Origin: Mesorhizobium sp. Pch-S
GTDB lineage: Bacteria; Pseudomonadota; Alphaproteobacteria; Rhizobiales; Rhizobiaceae
Direction of reading: 5' to 3'
DNA length: 64,000 nucleotides
NCBI RefSeq assembly: GCF_004136315.1
Contig: NZ_CP029562.1
Location: 4,053,501-4,117,500, forward strand
Both the position numbers and the translations under genes were made by a program. Shown piece after piece: positions 32,652-41,774 of this stretch (position 1 is the stretch's first letter; each line of letters begins with the position of its first letter). A model generated the notes under the pieces. That model was not told the origin of the DNA and did no database searches. It worked only from the letters and a program-made list of their open reading frames with translations.

Positions 32652-33731
32652 ATGACCCTCGATACCGAGTCGCCCTCCCGCCTTGCCGTCCTTGCCAAAC
32701 CATCGCAGTGGCTGGTGCTGCTCCCGTTGACGCTGGTGTTGATTACGCTGCTTGAGCTGGTCCACCTGCCTGCGGCGCTGTTGATCGGCTCACTGGTCGC
32801 GGGAATCGTGGCAGGCGTCAACGGTGCCACCACCCGCGTGCCGCGCATGGCATTTGCCTCGGCTCAGGCAATAATCGGCTGCCTGATCGCGGGGTCGATC
32901 TCCCTCAGCATCTTTTCAACGCTGGCCGAGGGATGGCTGCTGGTGTTGGGTGTCGTGCTGGCGACGCTGACAGCGTCCAGCCTTCTGGGCTGGCTGATCA
33001 GCCGTCTCGACATTTTGCCAGGGACGACCGGCGTCTGGGGCGCCGCGCCGGGTGCGTCTACCGCAATGGTGCTGATGGCGGGTGCGTTCGGGGCGGACCA
33101 GCGCCTGGTCGCCTTCATGCAATATCTGCGCGTGGTGATCGTCACCATTGCAGCAGCCGCCGTGGCGCGGCTGTGGGTCGACAAATCAGGCGTGGCCGAA
33201 CCGGCAATCGTCTGGTTTCCACCTCTCGATTGGCCGGCTTTTGGCTTGACCCTGGTGGTTGCTGCGGTTGGTGGTTTTGCGGGCCGCATGGCGCGTTTGC
33301 CATCGCCGTTTTTCCTCGGCGCCTTCATACTCGGCGGCTTCGTCCATCTTGCGCTTGGGCAGACGATGCAGATACCGGAATGGCTGCTGGCGCTGAGCTA
33401 TGTCGCCATCGGGTGGACCATCGGGCTGAATTTCACCATCCATACCGTGCGGCATGCCGCCAGGGCATTACCGCAGATCATCGCCGCCATTCTCGTGCTG
33501 ATGGGTTTTTGCGGGCTGATGGCCTGGCTGATCGTCAGGATGTTCGACGTCGATCCGCTCACCGCCTATCTGGCGACCAGCCCGGGTGGCATGGATTCGG
33601 TGGCGATCATTGCTGCGGCGTCGGACAAGGTTGATCTTTCCTTCGTGATGGCGCTGCAGGCAGCCCGGTTCCTCGTGGTTCTGTTGGCTGGTCCCAGCAT
33701 CTCGCGTCTGGTTGCCCGGACGCTGAAGTAA
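32652..33731 (+). CDS. AbrB-family (AmoA-like) inner-membrane protein
   Basis: A 359-residue membrane protein with a duplicated repeat typical of the family: glycine- and alanine-rich segments 'GAAPGASTAMVLMAGAFGADQRLVAFMQYLRVVIV' near residue 136 and 'ATSPGGMDSVAIIAAASDKVDLSFVMALQAARFLVVL' near 310. About ten membrane helices can be read. The family is named after a regulatory phenotype and has been labelled an ammonia monooxygenase-like protein, but its function is not established. A frame open on the same strand as far as 31104 is antisense to the protease gene and I ignore it. A 7-bp hairpin (TTCACCC/GGGTGAA, 33771-33788) follows the stop. Confidence 0.87.
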   Translation: MTLDTESPSRLAVLAKPSQWLVLLPLTLVLITLLELVHLPAALLIGSLVAGIVAGVNGATTRVPRMAFASAQAIIGCLIAGSISLSIFSTLAEGWLLVLGVVLATLTASSLLGWLISRLDILPGTTGVWGAAPGASTAMVLMAGAFGADQRLVAFMQYLRVVIVTIAAAAVARLWVDKSGVAEPAIVWFPPLDWPAFGLTLVVAAVGGFAGRMARLPSPFFLGAFILGGFVHLALGQTMQIPEWLLALSYVAIGWTIGLNFTIHTVRHAARALPQIIAAILVLMGFCGLMAWLIVRMFDVDPLTAYLATSPGGMDSVAIIAAASDKVDLSFVMALQAARFLVVLLAGPSISRLVARTLK

Positions 33732-33896
33732 AGGGCTCTGGCTGCTGAACTTCGGGCTGCACAGACAATCTTCACCCGGTCGGGTGAACCAAGTCCCTGT
33801 AAAAACGACTGGAAAAACAGGTCGCATAGGGCCAAAAACAAAATCGAGGCTTTGCGCAAGATCGCAGGGACGTGACTCTCAGGTCGAGGACGACAG

Positions 33897-35231
33897 TTGC
33901 ACGGCTGGGTATTGCGATCGTTTCGACTGCTGGTTTTTCTTCTCGTTCCGTTGTGGTTCGCCGCCGGCGCGCAGGCTGCCGAGCCGAGCAAGCTTACGAT
34001 CGTCACATCTTATCCTGCTGCGTTCTTCGAGCCGTTCCAGAGGGCGTTCGAGGCGAAAAACCGCGACGTGAGCATCACGATAATCCAGCGAAACACCGCG
34101 AGCGCCAGTCGCTACATCATCGAAAAGCAGGAGCAACCGGCAGATATGTTCTGGGCGTCGGCTGCGGATGCCTTCGAACTGCTCAAGCGGCACGGTAGTC
34201 TGAGAAAGGTCCATCCCCGTATCACGGGAGCGCCCGAAAAAGTGCTTGGCTATCCGTTGAATGATCCGGATGGCTACTATCTCGGCTTCGCCTTGTCGGG
34301 CTACGGCATCGTCTACAACGGAGCCTATCTGGCGCAGTACGGACTGGCGCCGCCACGCGAATGGCAACAACTCCTCGAACCTGTCTATTCCGGCCATATC
34401 GGCATTACGACGCCTTCCCGTTCCGGCACCACACATCTGATGGTGGAAGCGCTGCTGCAGACCTACGGCTGGGACAAGGGCTGGGCGATGCTTTCGAACC
34501 TGGGTGGTAATCTTTCCACAGTGACGGCGCGCAGTTTCGGTGTTGCCTCGGGTGTCGCCCAGCGCCGGTTCGGCATCGGCATCACGATCGACTTTCTCGC
34601 TCGGACACCGAGCATAGGCGCCAATGACACGGTTTTTGTCATGCCGTCCGACACTGTCTTCGTGCCTGCCAGCATTGGCATTCTGTCGCGCGCCCGAAAC
34701 GTCGAAGCCGCCGAACGCTTCATCGATTTCATATTGTCGGAAGAAGGCCAGCGCATACTTCTCACGCCGGCAGTCGGGCGCATTCCAGTCAGGCCGTCCC
34801 TCAATCGCGGGCTGTTGCCCGGCAACGATGCCGGGCTGCTCAAGGACACAACCTTCGACGCAGGCCTTTCGGCCGAACGGTACGGCCTCGTCAACCTGAT
34901 GTTCGACGACTATGTCGTCCGCCGCCGTGCGGTTCTGGCGCGTCTTTGGAAACGCCTTGCTGAATTCGAGGCGATGAACATCGTGTCGCCGAGAACGCAG
35001 GCCTTGTTGTCGCGCGCGCGACACAGCCTCGAGGCGCCTCCCATTTCGGAGGCTGAGGCACGCCGGCTCGACAGTGATTTGAAAGCCGAATGGCCGCGGC
35101 GCATCGCGTGGTCGCCGTCTCAGATCGAATTTGCCGCTCGTCTGCGCGGCAACATCGAGCTCAAGCTGGCTGATGCGGAGGCCCTGATCGCTGAAATTTC
35201 CGACGATCAGGGATCCCGATGGCGGCGATAA
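33897..35231 (+). CDS. Periplasmic binding-protein-like co-sensor (PgtC-like)
   Basis: A 444-residue family 1 solute-binding protein with a signal peptide (hydrophobic 'LLVFLLVPLWFAAGAQA'). It runs straight into the histidine kinase gene (13-base overlap), not a permease, so I read it as a sensing component. This matches the layout of the Salmonella pgt system, where PgtC works with the PgtB kinase. It is a clear paralogue of the transporter-associated protein at 38617: 'NDPDGYY', 'SRSGTTHL', 'GWDKGW' and 'GIGITIDF' are shared in order. The start is TTG at 33897, behind GAGGA. Confidence 0.83.
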   Translation: MHGWVLRSFRLLVFLLVPLWFAAGAQAAEPSKLTIVTSYPAAFFEPFQRAFEAKNRDVSITIIQRNTASASRYIIEKQEQPADMFWASAADAFELLKRHGSLRKVHPRITGAPEKVLGYPLNDPDGYYLGFALSGYGIVYNGAYLAQYGLAPPREWQQLLEPVYSGHIGITTPSRSGTTHLMVEALLQTYGWDKGWAMLSNLGGNLSTVTARSFGVASGVAQRRFGIGITIDFLARTPSIGANDTVFVMPSDTVFVPASIGILSRARNVEAAERFIDFILSEEGQRILLTPAVGRIPVRPSLNRGLLPGNDAGLLKDTTFDAGLSAERYGLVNLMFDDYVVRRRAVLARLWKRLAEFEAMNIVSPRTQALLSRARHSLEAPPISEAEARRLDSDLKAEWPRRIAWSPSQIEFAARLRGNIELKLADAEALIAEISDDQGSRWRR

Positions 35232-37138
35232 CCGATACGATCCCGGTTCATGATCTGTCGCGCAGACAGCGCTGGCGGATGGGCATCGGCGGTCGCCTGT
35301 TCGCGGCATTCGTGGCCATCGTCGGGCTGGCGGTCGGAGCCTGCGTCGTCGGCTGGCTTTCCTATGCTAGGCTTTCGGGGGAGCTTTCGGCAATTGTCGA
35401 AGCCCAGATGCCGCGTCTAGCCTTCGCGTCGCGTCTGTCGAAAGCCGGCGCGGACATCGGCTCGGTAACGGCTGTCCTCACCGGAGCTGGTACGCGGGCC
35501 GAATATGACGAAGTGCGTGGTGTCTATGCTGAGCGTCTGAAGGCTTTGCAGGACCTGCTCACTCAACCTGACGCCGCGCGCGACGTCGCCCAGATCGGTC
35601 CGGTTGCCGGCGCCATCGGTGAGAATCTGAGCCGGATAGACATCGCCGCCGGCAAGCGATTCACACTGCTCGAAGCGATGCGTGCCGACACCGATGAACT
35701 GCGCTGGCTGCAGGCCGATCTGATCGAGGAAGCGGATCCTCTCGTCGATGACATCCGGTTCAACATCGAGGCCGAGGCGCGAAAGCCAGGCGGCTCTAAT
35801 GCGCTTGGCGAACAGCGCAAGAGTGAGGCGCTTCTGACCGCGCTGTCCCAGGCGAACCTCGCCATCGGGCTGATCGGCCGACTGGTCAATGCGACCACCG
35901 TCGCGGAGATCCAGGAGACCAACGCATTTCTTGGCGACAGCGTCGACGAACTGGCCACGCGACTGGACACGCTTTCCGGATGGCCCGACAGCATCACGCT
36001 GCGCCAACTCGCCCGTCGGATACTCGAGCAGGCGAATGTGCGCACGGGGATTCCGAACCGGAAGAATTCCGAGATGGCGCAGGCCGTCAAATTGAGTGAG
36101 TTAGCGCAGGAGAATGCGCGGCTCGTGGAAACCCTGGGCCGCAATATCGAGGCCGAAGTCACCGCCATTCAGGCGAGTGCCAACGCCGCCAGTCTGCGCG
36201 CCGCGCAGGCCATCGACATCGGCCGCAAACTGCTGGCCGCGATCGCGTTGCTGTCGGTCACTGTGGCAATCGCCATCGGCTATCTCTACGTGCACCGCAA
36301 TGTGCTGTCGCGTATCCGTCAATTGGCGGTGGCTGCGGGCAACATCGGCGAGGGACGGCACTCGGTCCAGCTTCCACCCATCGAACCAGACGAGCTCGGC
36401 GATCTCGCTCATGCGCTGGCGCTGTTTCGCCAGACACGGGACGAACTCATCCAATCGGCAAAACTTGCAGCTCTCGGCCAGATGGCCGCGGGAATAGGGC
36501 ATGAGCTCAACCAACCGCTGGCGGCGATCCGCGCCCATATCCACAGTGGCTCGACACTGATCAGCCGCGGCAACAGTGAGCAGGCGCTGGTCAATCTGGA
36601 AAAGATCAAGGCGCTGACGGGGCGCATGGCCGACCAGATCAGCCATATTCGCCGCTTCGCCCGACGTCCGGACGCCCAATTGCGTGCGATCGAGCTGAAG
36701 GCGGTGATCGCTGATGCTCTCAGCCTGCTTGAGCATCGCTTCGACGAAGAAGAGACAGAACTTCGACTGGACCTCGCCGATGAAACGATGCTGGTCCTGG
36801 CCGAGCCGATCAGGCTGGAGCAGGTTGTCGTCAACCTCGTCACCAACGCGCTTGATGCCGTGAAGGAGACGACGCGGCGCAGCGTGACGGTAACGGCCAG
36901 GCCGACAGCCGATGGTGCGAGCCTGATTGTCGCCGACACCGGATCCGGGATCGCCACCGCGGATTTGCAGGCGGTGTTCGATCCGTTCTTCACCACCAAA
37001 CCAGCAGGGACCGGCCTCGGTCTCGGTCTTTCCATCTCCTACAACATCGTCAAGGACTTCGGCGCCGACATCACGGTGATCGAGAGCGGGCCGCAAGGCA
37101 CACGCTTCCAGGTCCGGTTGAAAGGACCCGAAAGATGA
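35219..37138 (+). CDS. Membrane sensor histidine kinase (PgtB/DctB-like)
   Basis: A 639-residue sensor kinase. The first membrane helix is near residues 23-46, then a ~270-residue helical periplasmic domain, a second helix near 336-358 and a HAMP linker ('LPPIEPDELGDLAHALALFRQ'). The phosphorylated His428 is in 'GIGHELNQPLAAIRAH'. ATP-binding boxes are 'NLVTNALDAV', 'ADTGSGIA', 'FDPFFTTK' and 'GTGLGLGLSIS'. It likely senses through the co-sensor encoded just upstream and phosphorylates the regulator that overlaps it by ATGA. Confidence 0.92.
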   Translation: MAAITDTIPVHDLSRRQRWRMGIGGRLFAAFVAIVGLAVGACVVGWLSYARLSGELSAIVEAQMPRLAFASRLSKAGADIGSVTAVLTGAGTRAEYDEVRGVYAERLKALQDLLTQPDAARDVAQIGPVAGAIGENLSRIDIAAGKRFTLLEAMRADTDELRWLQADLIEEADPLVDDIRFNIEAEARKPGGSNALGEQRKSEALLTALSQANLAIGLIGRLVNATTVAEIQETNAFLGDSVDELATRLDTLSGWPDSITLRQLARRILEQANVRTGIPNRKNSEMAQAVKLSELAQENARLVETLGRNIEAEVTAIQASANAASLRAAQAIDIGRKLLAAIALLSVTVAIAIGYLYVHRNVLSRIRQLAVAAGNIGEGRHSVQLPPIEPDELGDLAHALALFRQTRDELIQSAKLAALGQMAAGIGHELNQPLAAIRAHIHSGSTLISRGNSEQALVNLEKIKALTGRMADQISHIRRFARRPDAQLRAIELKAVIADALSLLEHRFDEEETELRLDLADETMLVLAEPIRLEQVVVNLVTNALDAVKETTRRSVTVTARPTADGASLIVADTGSGIATADLQAVFDPFFTTKPAGTGLGLGLSISYNIVKDFGADITVIESGPQGTRFQVRLKGPER

Positions 37139-38466
37139 TCGATGTCATCCTCGTCGATGACGATGCCAACGTGCTTGATGGTTACCGCGAGGTGCTGGAA
37201 CTTGAAGGCCTCGAAGTTGCCGCCCATGCTTCAGTGGCCGCCGCCGTTTCCATTATCAGAGCCGACACCGAAGCAGTCATCGTCTCGGATGTGCGAATGC
37301 CTGGGCATGATGGTTTCGACCTCATCGCCCTGATGCGCGGCATCGATCCAGATATCCCGATCGTGCTGATGTCCGGCCATGGTGATATTCCGATGGCTTT
37401 GCGCGCCATGCGTGAGGGCGCATGGGATTTTGTCGAAAAGCCGGCCGATCCGCTGCATCTCATCGAGACGGTCAAACGCGCGCGCGCACACCGGCAGCTT
37501 CTGTTGGAGAACCGCCGTCTGCGTTTGTCGGCCGACGCCGATGGTTGGGAAACGCGGCTCATCGGTCATTCGGCGCCGGTCGTTGCGCTGCGCGAGAAAT
37601 TGAAGCGCGTTGTCGGCATTGCCACCGACATCCTCGTCATAGGCGAGACCGGAACAGGCAAGGAGGTCGCGGCGCGCGCCCTGCACGATTTCAGCAATCG
37701 CAAGGGCAATTTCGTCGCCGTCAATTGTGGTGCCATTCCCGAGACCATGCTGGAGTCCGAACTCTTCGGCCATGAGGCCGGTGCCTTTACCGGGGCGCGT
37801 GAAAAACGCATCGGCAAGATCGAACATGCCGATGGTGGCACCCTGTTCCTCGATGAGATCGAATCCATGCCGCTGGCCGCTCAGGTTCGTCTGCTGCGGG
37901 TTCTGCAGGAACGCGTCATCGAACGGCTGGGGTCGAATACGGAACGGCCCGTCGACCTGCAGGTGGTGGCTGCCACCAAGGCCGACCTGCATCAACTGGC
38001 GGGGCAGGGGCGGTTTCGCGAAGACCTTGCCTATCGGCTTGATATCGCGCGGATAGAACTGCCGCCACTCAGTGTCCGCAAGGGCGATGTCGGCCTGCTG
38101 TTCCGGCATTTCCTGGCGCTTGCGGCCAAGCGCCAGGGGCGGACACCACCGAAGGTCGATGCGGCATTCCTGACAGGGCTTGAGCGTCGATCATGGCCGG
38201 GCAACGTTCGCGAGTTGCGCAACGTCGCCGAGCGCTTCGTTCTCGGCCTTGAAGATCTCGGGGCGGACGGGAACACGAGCCAGTCGACGACGCTGGAAGA
38301 GCAGATGGATCGCATGGAACGCACCATCATCCTCGACAGCCTGTCCGCTCAGGAAGGGCGTGTGGGAGCCACAGCCGACGCACTCGGCATTTCGCGCAAG
38401 ACGCTCTACCTCAAGATGCGCAAGCACGGCATAGCTGCGCGTGGCGAGGATGGTGACGTTACCTGA
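37135..38466 (+). CDS. NtrC-family sigma-54 response regulator (PgtA/DctD-like)
   Basis: A 443-residue activator with three domains. The receiver's phosphorylated Asp52 is in '[15 protein letters not shown]'. The AAA+ domain has Walker A '[15 protein letters not shown]', the sigma-54 contact loop 'GAFTGA' near residue 216 and Walker B '[11 protein letters not shown]'. The C-terminal Fis-type helix-turn-helix is '[24 protein letters not shown]'. It ends 150 bases before the ABC importer operon, in a region with two palindromes and a sigma-54 promoter, so that operon is its evident target. One enhancer palindrome overlaps the 3' end of this gene. Confidence 0.93.
   Translation: MIDVILVDDDANVLDGYREVLELEGLEVAAHASVAAAVSIIRADTEAVIVSDVRMPGHDGFDLIALMRGIDPDIPIVLMSGHGDIPMALRAMREGAWDFVEKPADPLHLIETVKRARAHRQLLLENRRLRLSADADGWETRLIGHSAPVVALREKLKRVVGIATDILVIGETGTGKEVAARALHDFSNRKGNFVAVNCGAIPETMLESELFGHEAGAFTGAREKRIGKIEHADGGTLFLDEIESMPLAAQVRLLRVLQERVIERLGSNTERPVDLQVVAATKADLHQLAGQGRFREDLAYRLDIARIELPPLSVRKGDVGLLFRHFLALAAKRQGRTPPKVDAAFLTGLERRSWPGNVRELRNVAERFVLGLEDLGADGNTSQSTTLEEQMDRMERTIILDSLSAQEGRVGATADALGISRKTLYLKMRKHGIAARGEDGDVT
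38452..38463. promoter_or_regulatory. Upstream activator site 1 (GGTGACGTTACC)
   Basis: A 12-bp near-palindrome differing from site 2 by one base. It lies at the end of the response-regulator gene, about 98 bases upstream of the -24 element. Confidence 0.6.
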
Positions 38467-38485
38467 ATTACCCATGCTGCAGCGG

Positions 38486-38497
38486 GGTAACGTTACC
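38486..38497. promoter_or_regulatory. Upstream activator site 2 (GGTAACGTTACC)
   Basis: A perfect 12-bp palindrome 34 bases (about three helical turns) from site 1, centre to centre, and 53 bases before the -24 element. This arrangement is typical of paired dimer sites for NtrC/DctD-type activators. Confidence 0.65.
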
Positions 38498-38549
38498 GTT
38501 TTTACCCAATCTTCGCCAAGGAAGCCCGGAATTGCGGGATTTCCGCAAC

Positions 38550-38564
38550 TGGCACGTCGCTTGC
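38550..38564 (+). promoter_or_regulatory. Sigma-54 (-24/-12) promoter
   Basis: TGGCACG-TCGC-TTGC matches the -24/-12 consensus fully with correct spacing. It lies 53 bases before the ATG of the binding protein at 38617 and downstream of the two activator sites. Confidence 0.85.
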
Positions 38565-38616
38565 TCCACTCCTGGTCAACCGCCAAAGCCTGGCGGTGAT
38601 TGGGAGGAGGTATCTT

Positions 38617-39936
38617 ATGTTGAAGACCATTGCCGCGGCGATGCTGATCTCGGCTGCCGCCATCGTTGCCGCTCACGCTGAAGAGGGCGGTAAGGTGACC
38701 ATCGTCACGTCCTTCTCAAAGGATGTGACCGATCCATTCAAGGCCGGTTTCGAGGCGGCCAACCCCGGCTACACGCTCGATGTCCAGAACAAGAGTACCA
38801 GTTCCGGCGTCAAATATGTCGATGAAACCAAAGGCAACAACCAGACCGATCTGTTCTGGGCTTCCGCGCCGGATGCCTTCGACAGCCTGAAGAGCCGAAA
38901 GCTTTTGACCAGATTCACGCCATCCGTGTCCGGCCTGCCTGAAAAGGTCGGCTCCTATCCGGTCAACGACCCGGATGGCTTCTATTTCGGCTTCGCGGCA
39001 TCGGGCTACGGCATCATGTCGAACGACCGCTATCTCGAAGCCAACAACATCGCGAAGCCCACGGAATGGGGTGACCTGACGAAGCCGGAATATTACGACC
39101 ATGTCGCGATCGCGGCTCCCTCGCGCTCCGGCACCACGCACCTCACCATCGAGACGATCCTCCAGGGGGAGGGTTGGGACAAGGGTTGGGGGACGCTCAA
39201 AGGCATCGGCGGCAATCTGCAGCAGGTCACCGAGCGCTCGTTCGGCGTGCCCGATGCCGTGAATTCCGGCCAGACCGGCATCGGCATCGTCATCGACTTC
39301 TTCGCCTTCTCGGCGCAGGCGAGCGGCTTCCCGGTCAGTTTCGCCTACCCATCGGTGACAACGGTGGTCCCGGCCAATATCGGCATCATCGCCAACGCTC
39401 CGAACCAGAAGGGCGCGGAGGCGTTCGTCAACTATCTGCTTTCGGAGAAGGGCCAGACCGTCCTCCTCGAACCGACGATCCGCCGCCTGCCGATCAATCC
39501 CGCACTCTATGAAAAGGCTCCCGAAGGCTTCCCGAATCCGTTCAAGGATCCGCGTTTCCAGTCGATGATCACCTTTGATGCCGATGTCTCGAAGAAGCGT
39601 ACCGATGTCGTCGACACTTTGTTCGATCAACTGATCTCGTTCCAGCTCGACAAGCTGAAGGGGGCGACCAAGGCAATCCATGCCGCCGAGGGGGCGTTGG
39701 CCAAAAGTGACAATCCGCAAGCACGCGGATTGCTCGAGGAGGCGCGTTCGCTGATCGCGGCGATGCCGATCACCGCCGAGCAGGCGGCAAGCCAGGAAAT
39801 CCGGGATGCATTTACCGGCGGCGACCAGAAGACCGCTCGCCAGGCTGAGCTCGAACAGCAGTGGGCGGCATTCGCCACCGAGAAATATACGGCTGCCCAG
39901 AGCAAGGCGGAAGCCGCGCTGGACCTCATCGACTGA
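38617..39936 (+). CDS. ABC importer periplasmic binding protein (family 1)
   Basis: A 439-residue binding protein with signal peptide 'MLKTIAAAMLISAAAIVAAHA'. The mature part begins 'KVTIVTSFSKDVTDPFKAGFE', like ferric-ion/phosphonate/sugar-phosphate binding proteins, and ends with an unusual ~100-residue helical extension that the co-sensor at 33897 also has. 'NDPDGFYFGFAASGYG' and 'SRSGTTHLTIETIL' are shared with that paralogue. GGAGGAG precedes the ATG. It is the first gene of the sigma-54-controlled importer operon. The ligand should match the co-sensor's; a phosphorylated three-carbon acid is suggested only by the Pgt-like regulators. Confidence 0.88.
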   Translation: MLKTIAAAMLISAAAIVAAHAEEGGKVTIVTSFSKDVTDPFKAGFEAANPGYTLDVQNKSTSSGVKYVDETKGNNQTDLFWASAPDAFDSLKSRKLLTRFTPSVSGLPEKVGSYPVNDPDGFYFGFAASGYGIMSNDRYLEANNIAKPTEWGDLTKPEYYDHVAIAAPSRSGTTHLTIETILQGEGWDKGWGTLKGIGGNLQQVTERSFGVPDAVNSGQTGIGIVIDFFAFSAQASGFPVSFAYPSVTTVVPANIGIIANAPNQKGAEAFVNYLLSEKGQTVLLEPTIRRLPINPALYEKAPEGFPNPFKDPRFQSMITFDADVSKKRTDVVDTLFDQLISFQLDKLKGATKAIHAAEGALAKSDNPQARGLLEEARSLIAAMPITAEQAASQEIRDAFTGGDQKTARQAELEQQWAAFATEKYTAAQSKAEAALDLID

Positions 39937-40046
39937 GCGAACCGGCGTGTCGGCCGTCTGCGCGAGCAGGCGGCCATTTCCGATCACCTACGTTTTCCGT
40001 GCTGGCCTCATCAGGCCTGGCATGATGAACTCATCCGGAGCCAGTC

Positions 40047-41755
40047 ATGGCATTTGCTGCCGCAATCCCGATAAACCGTATTTCAGCCAGGCCCGGCCAG
40101 ATCGCCGCGGTTGCCTTGATCGCCCTGTTTCTGGCGATCTTCCTGATCATTCCGGCGGGAACCGTGATCTACACGGCCTTTACGGAAAAAGGCACCGGCG
40201 CGCTCACCATCGTCAATTTCCTGGACTTCTTCCGTACCAGGCTGTTCCAGCAGTCCTTCTTCAATTCGGTCTATGTGTCGGCCATGTCGGTGGTCTGGGG
40301 TACGCTGATCGCCCTGCCTCTGGCTGTGCTCACCACACGTTTCGAATTCCGCGGCTCGCTCCTGATCCAGACGCTGGGGTTCATTCCCCTGATCATGCCG
40401 CCCTTCGTCGGTGCGGTGGCAATGCAATTGCTTTTTGGCCGCAACGGTACCGTCAACCTCCTGCTCAATGATTGGCTGGGGTTCCGCATCCCTTTCATGG
40501 AGGGGCTGAACGGCGTCATCTTTGTGCAGTCCCTGCACTATTTCCCGTTCATCCTGATCAATCTGTCGACCAGCCTGCGCAACATCGACCGATCGATGGA
40601 AGAGGCGGCCCAGAACCTAGGCTCCTCCGGTTTCCGCCTGTTCCGCCGCATCGTCTTTCCACTGGCGATGCCTGGTTATCTGGCAGGAGCCTCGCTGGTC
40701 TTCGTCAAGGTTTTCGACGACCTGGCCACGCCGCTGCTGCTCAATGTCAAGGATATGCTGGCGCCGCAGGCCTATCTGCGCGTCACCTCGGTCGGCCTTA
40801 CCGATCCGATGGGCTACGTCATCTCGGTCATCCTGATCGTGGTGTCGATCTTTGCCATGTGGCTGTCGGCGGTGGCGATGCGCGGCAAGGACTATTCGAC
40901 CGTTCAGCGTGGCGGCGGCGGGCTTTCCAAGCGTCCGCTCGGTCGCGGCGAAGCGGTGGTGGCGTATTGTGTGGTGGGACTGATCCTGCTTCTGGTGCTG
41001 TCGCCACACATCGGCCTTCTGCTGTTGTCGCTGGCCACTGTGTGGTCGTTCAGTCCGCTGCCGGACGGTCTTACGGTCGCTCACTACACCCGCGTTTTCG
41101 GCGAGAGCTCGCTCTACATCAAGAACACGCTGATCTATGCCAGCCTGGCAGGTCTCATCGACGTCATCGTCGGCGGCGCCATCGCCTACCTCGTGCTGCG
41201 CACCAAGGTCATTGGTCGGCATTGGCTCGACTGGGCGGCCACCGCAGCCCTGGCAATCCCCGGGGTGGTGCTCGGCATCGGCTATCTCCGCACCTTCTAC
41301 GGCGTCACCCTGCCCGATGGGACCCCGCTTGCAACCCTCTGGGTGATGGTCGTGCTGGCGCTTGCCATCCGCCGATGCCTTATGCCCTGCGGGCCTGCTA
41401 CGCGGCGCTGCAGCAGGTCTCGCAGTCGCTCGAGGAAGCGGCGGAAAACCTCGGCGCCACCAAGCAGCGCACCATCCGGCGCATCGTGCTGCCGCTCATG
41501 ACCGGTGGTCTGCTGGCGGGTTTCGTCACCTCTTTCTCGACCGCGGCCGTCGAGCTTTCGGCAACGCTGATGCTCATCCAGAGCAATTCCGACGCACCCA
41601 TAGCTTACGGGCTCTACGTCTTCATGCAGTCACCCGCCGGACGCGGGCCGGGGGCGGCACTCGGCGTTATCGCCGTCATCATGGTCGCGGTCTGCACGCT
41701 GTTGTCCCACTACGTGGTCGAGCGTCGCCAGAAGACGCTCGGGATGCACAAATAA
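40047..41755 (+). pseudogene. ABC importer double-length permease, interrupted by a single-base frameshift
   Basis: An FbpB/PhnU-like fused permease that would be 569 residues with one base restored. The first half has coupling motif 'EEAAQNLGSSGFRLFRRIVFPLAMPG', the second 'EEAAENLGATKQRTIRRIVLPLMTGG'. The frame from 40047 reads correctly to 'VLALAIRR' at about 41373; the remaining sequence 'PYALRACYAALQQVSQSLEEAAENLG' to 'LGMHK' continues in the next frame. Everything else is intact, with about twelve membrane helices. It lies between the binding protein and the ATPase. If the break is real, the importer is dead, which would be odd beside an intact regulatory system; a sequencing error is likely. 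Confidence 0.87.
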
Positions 41756-41774
41756 GAACTCCAGGGAGCGAACG

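Noticed and set aside
33771..33788. TTCACCC/GGGTGAA hairpin after the AbrB-type gene as an intrinsic terminator
   Set aside because: The stem is short and no T-tract follows; at most a weak structural element.
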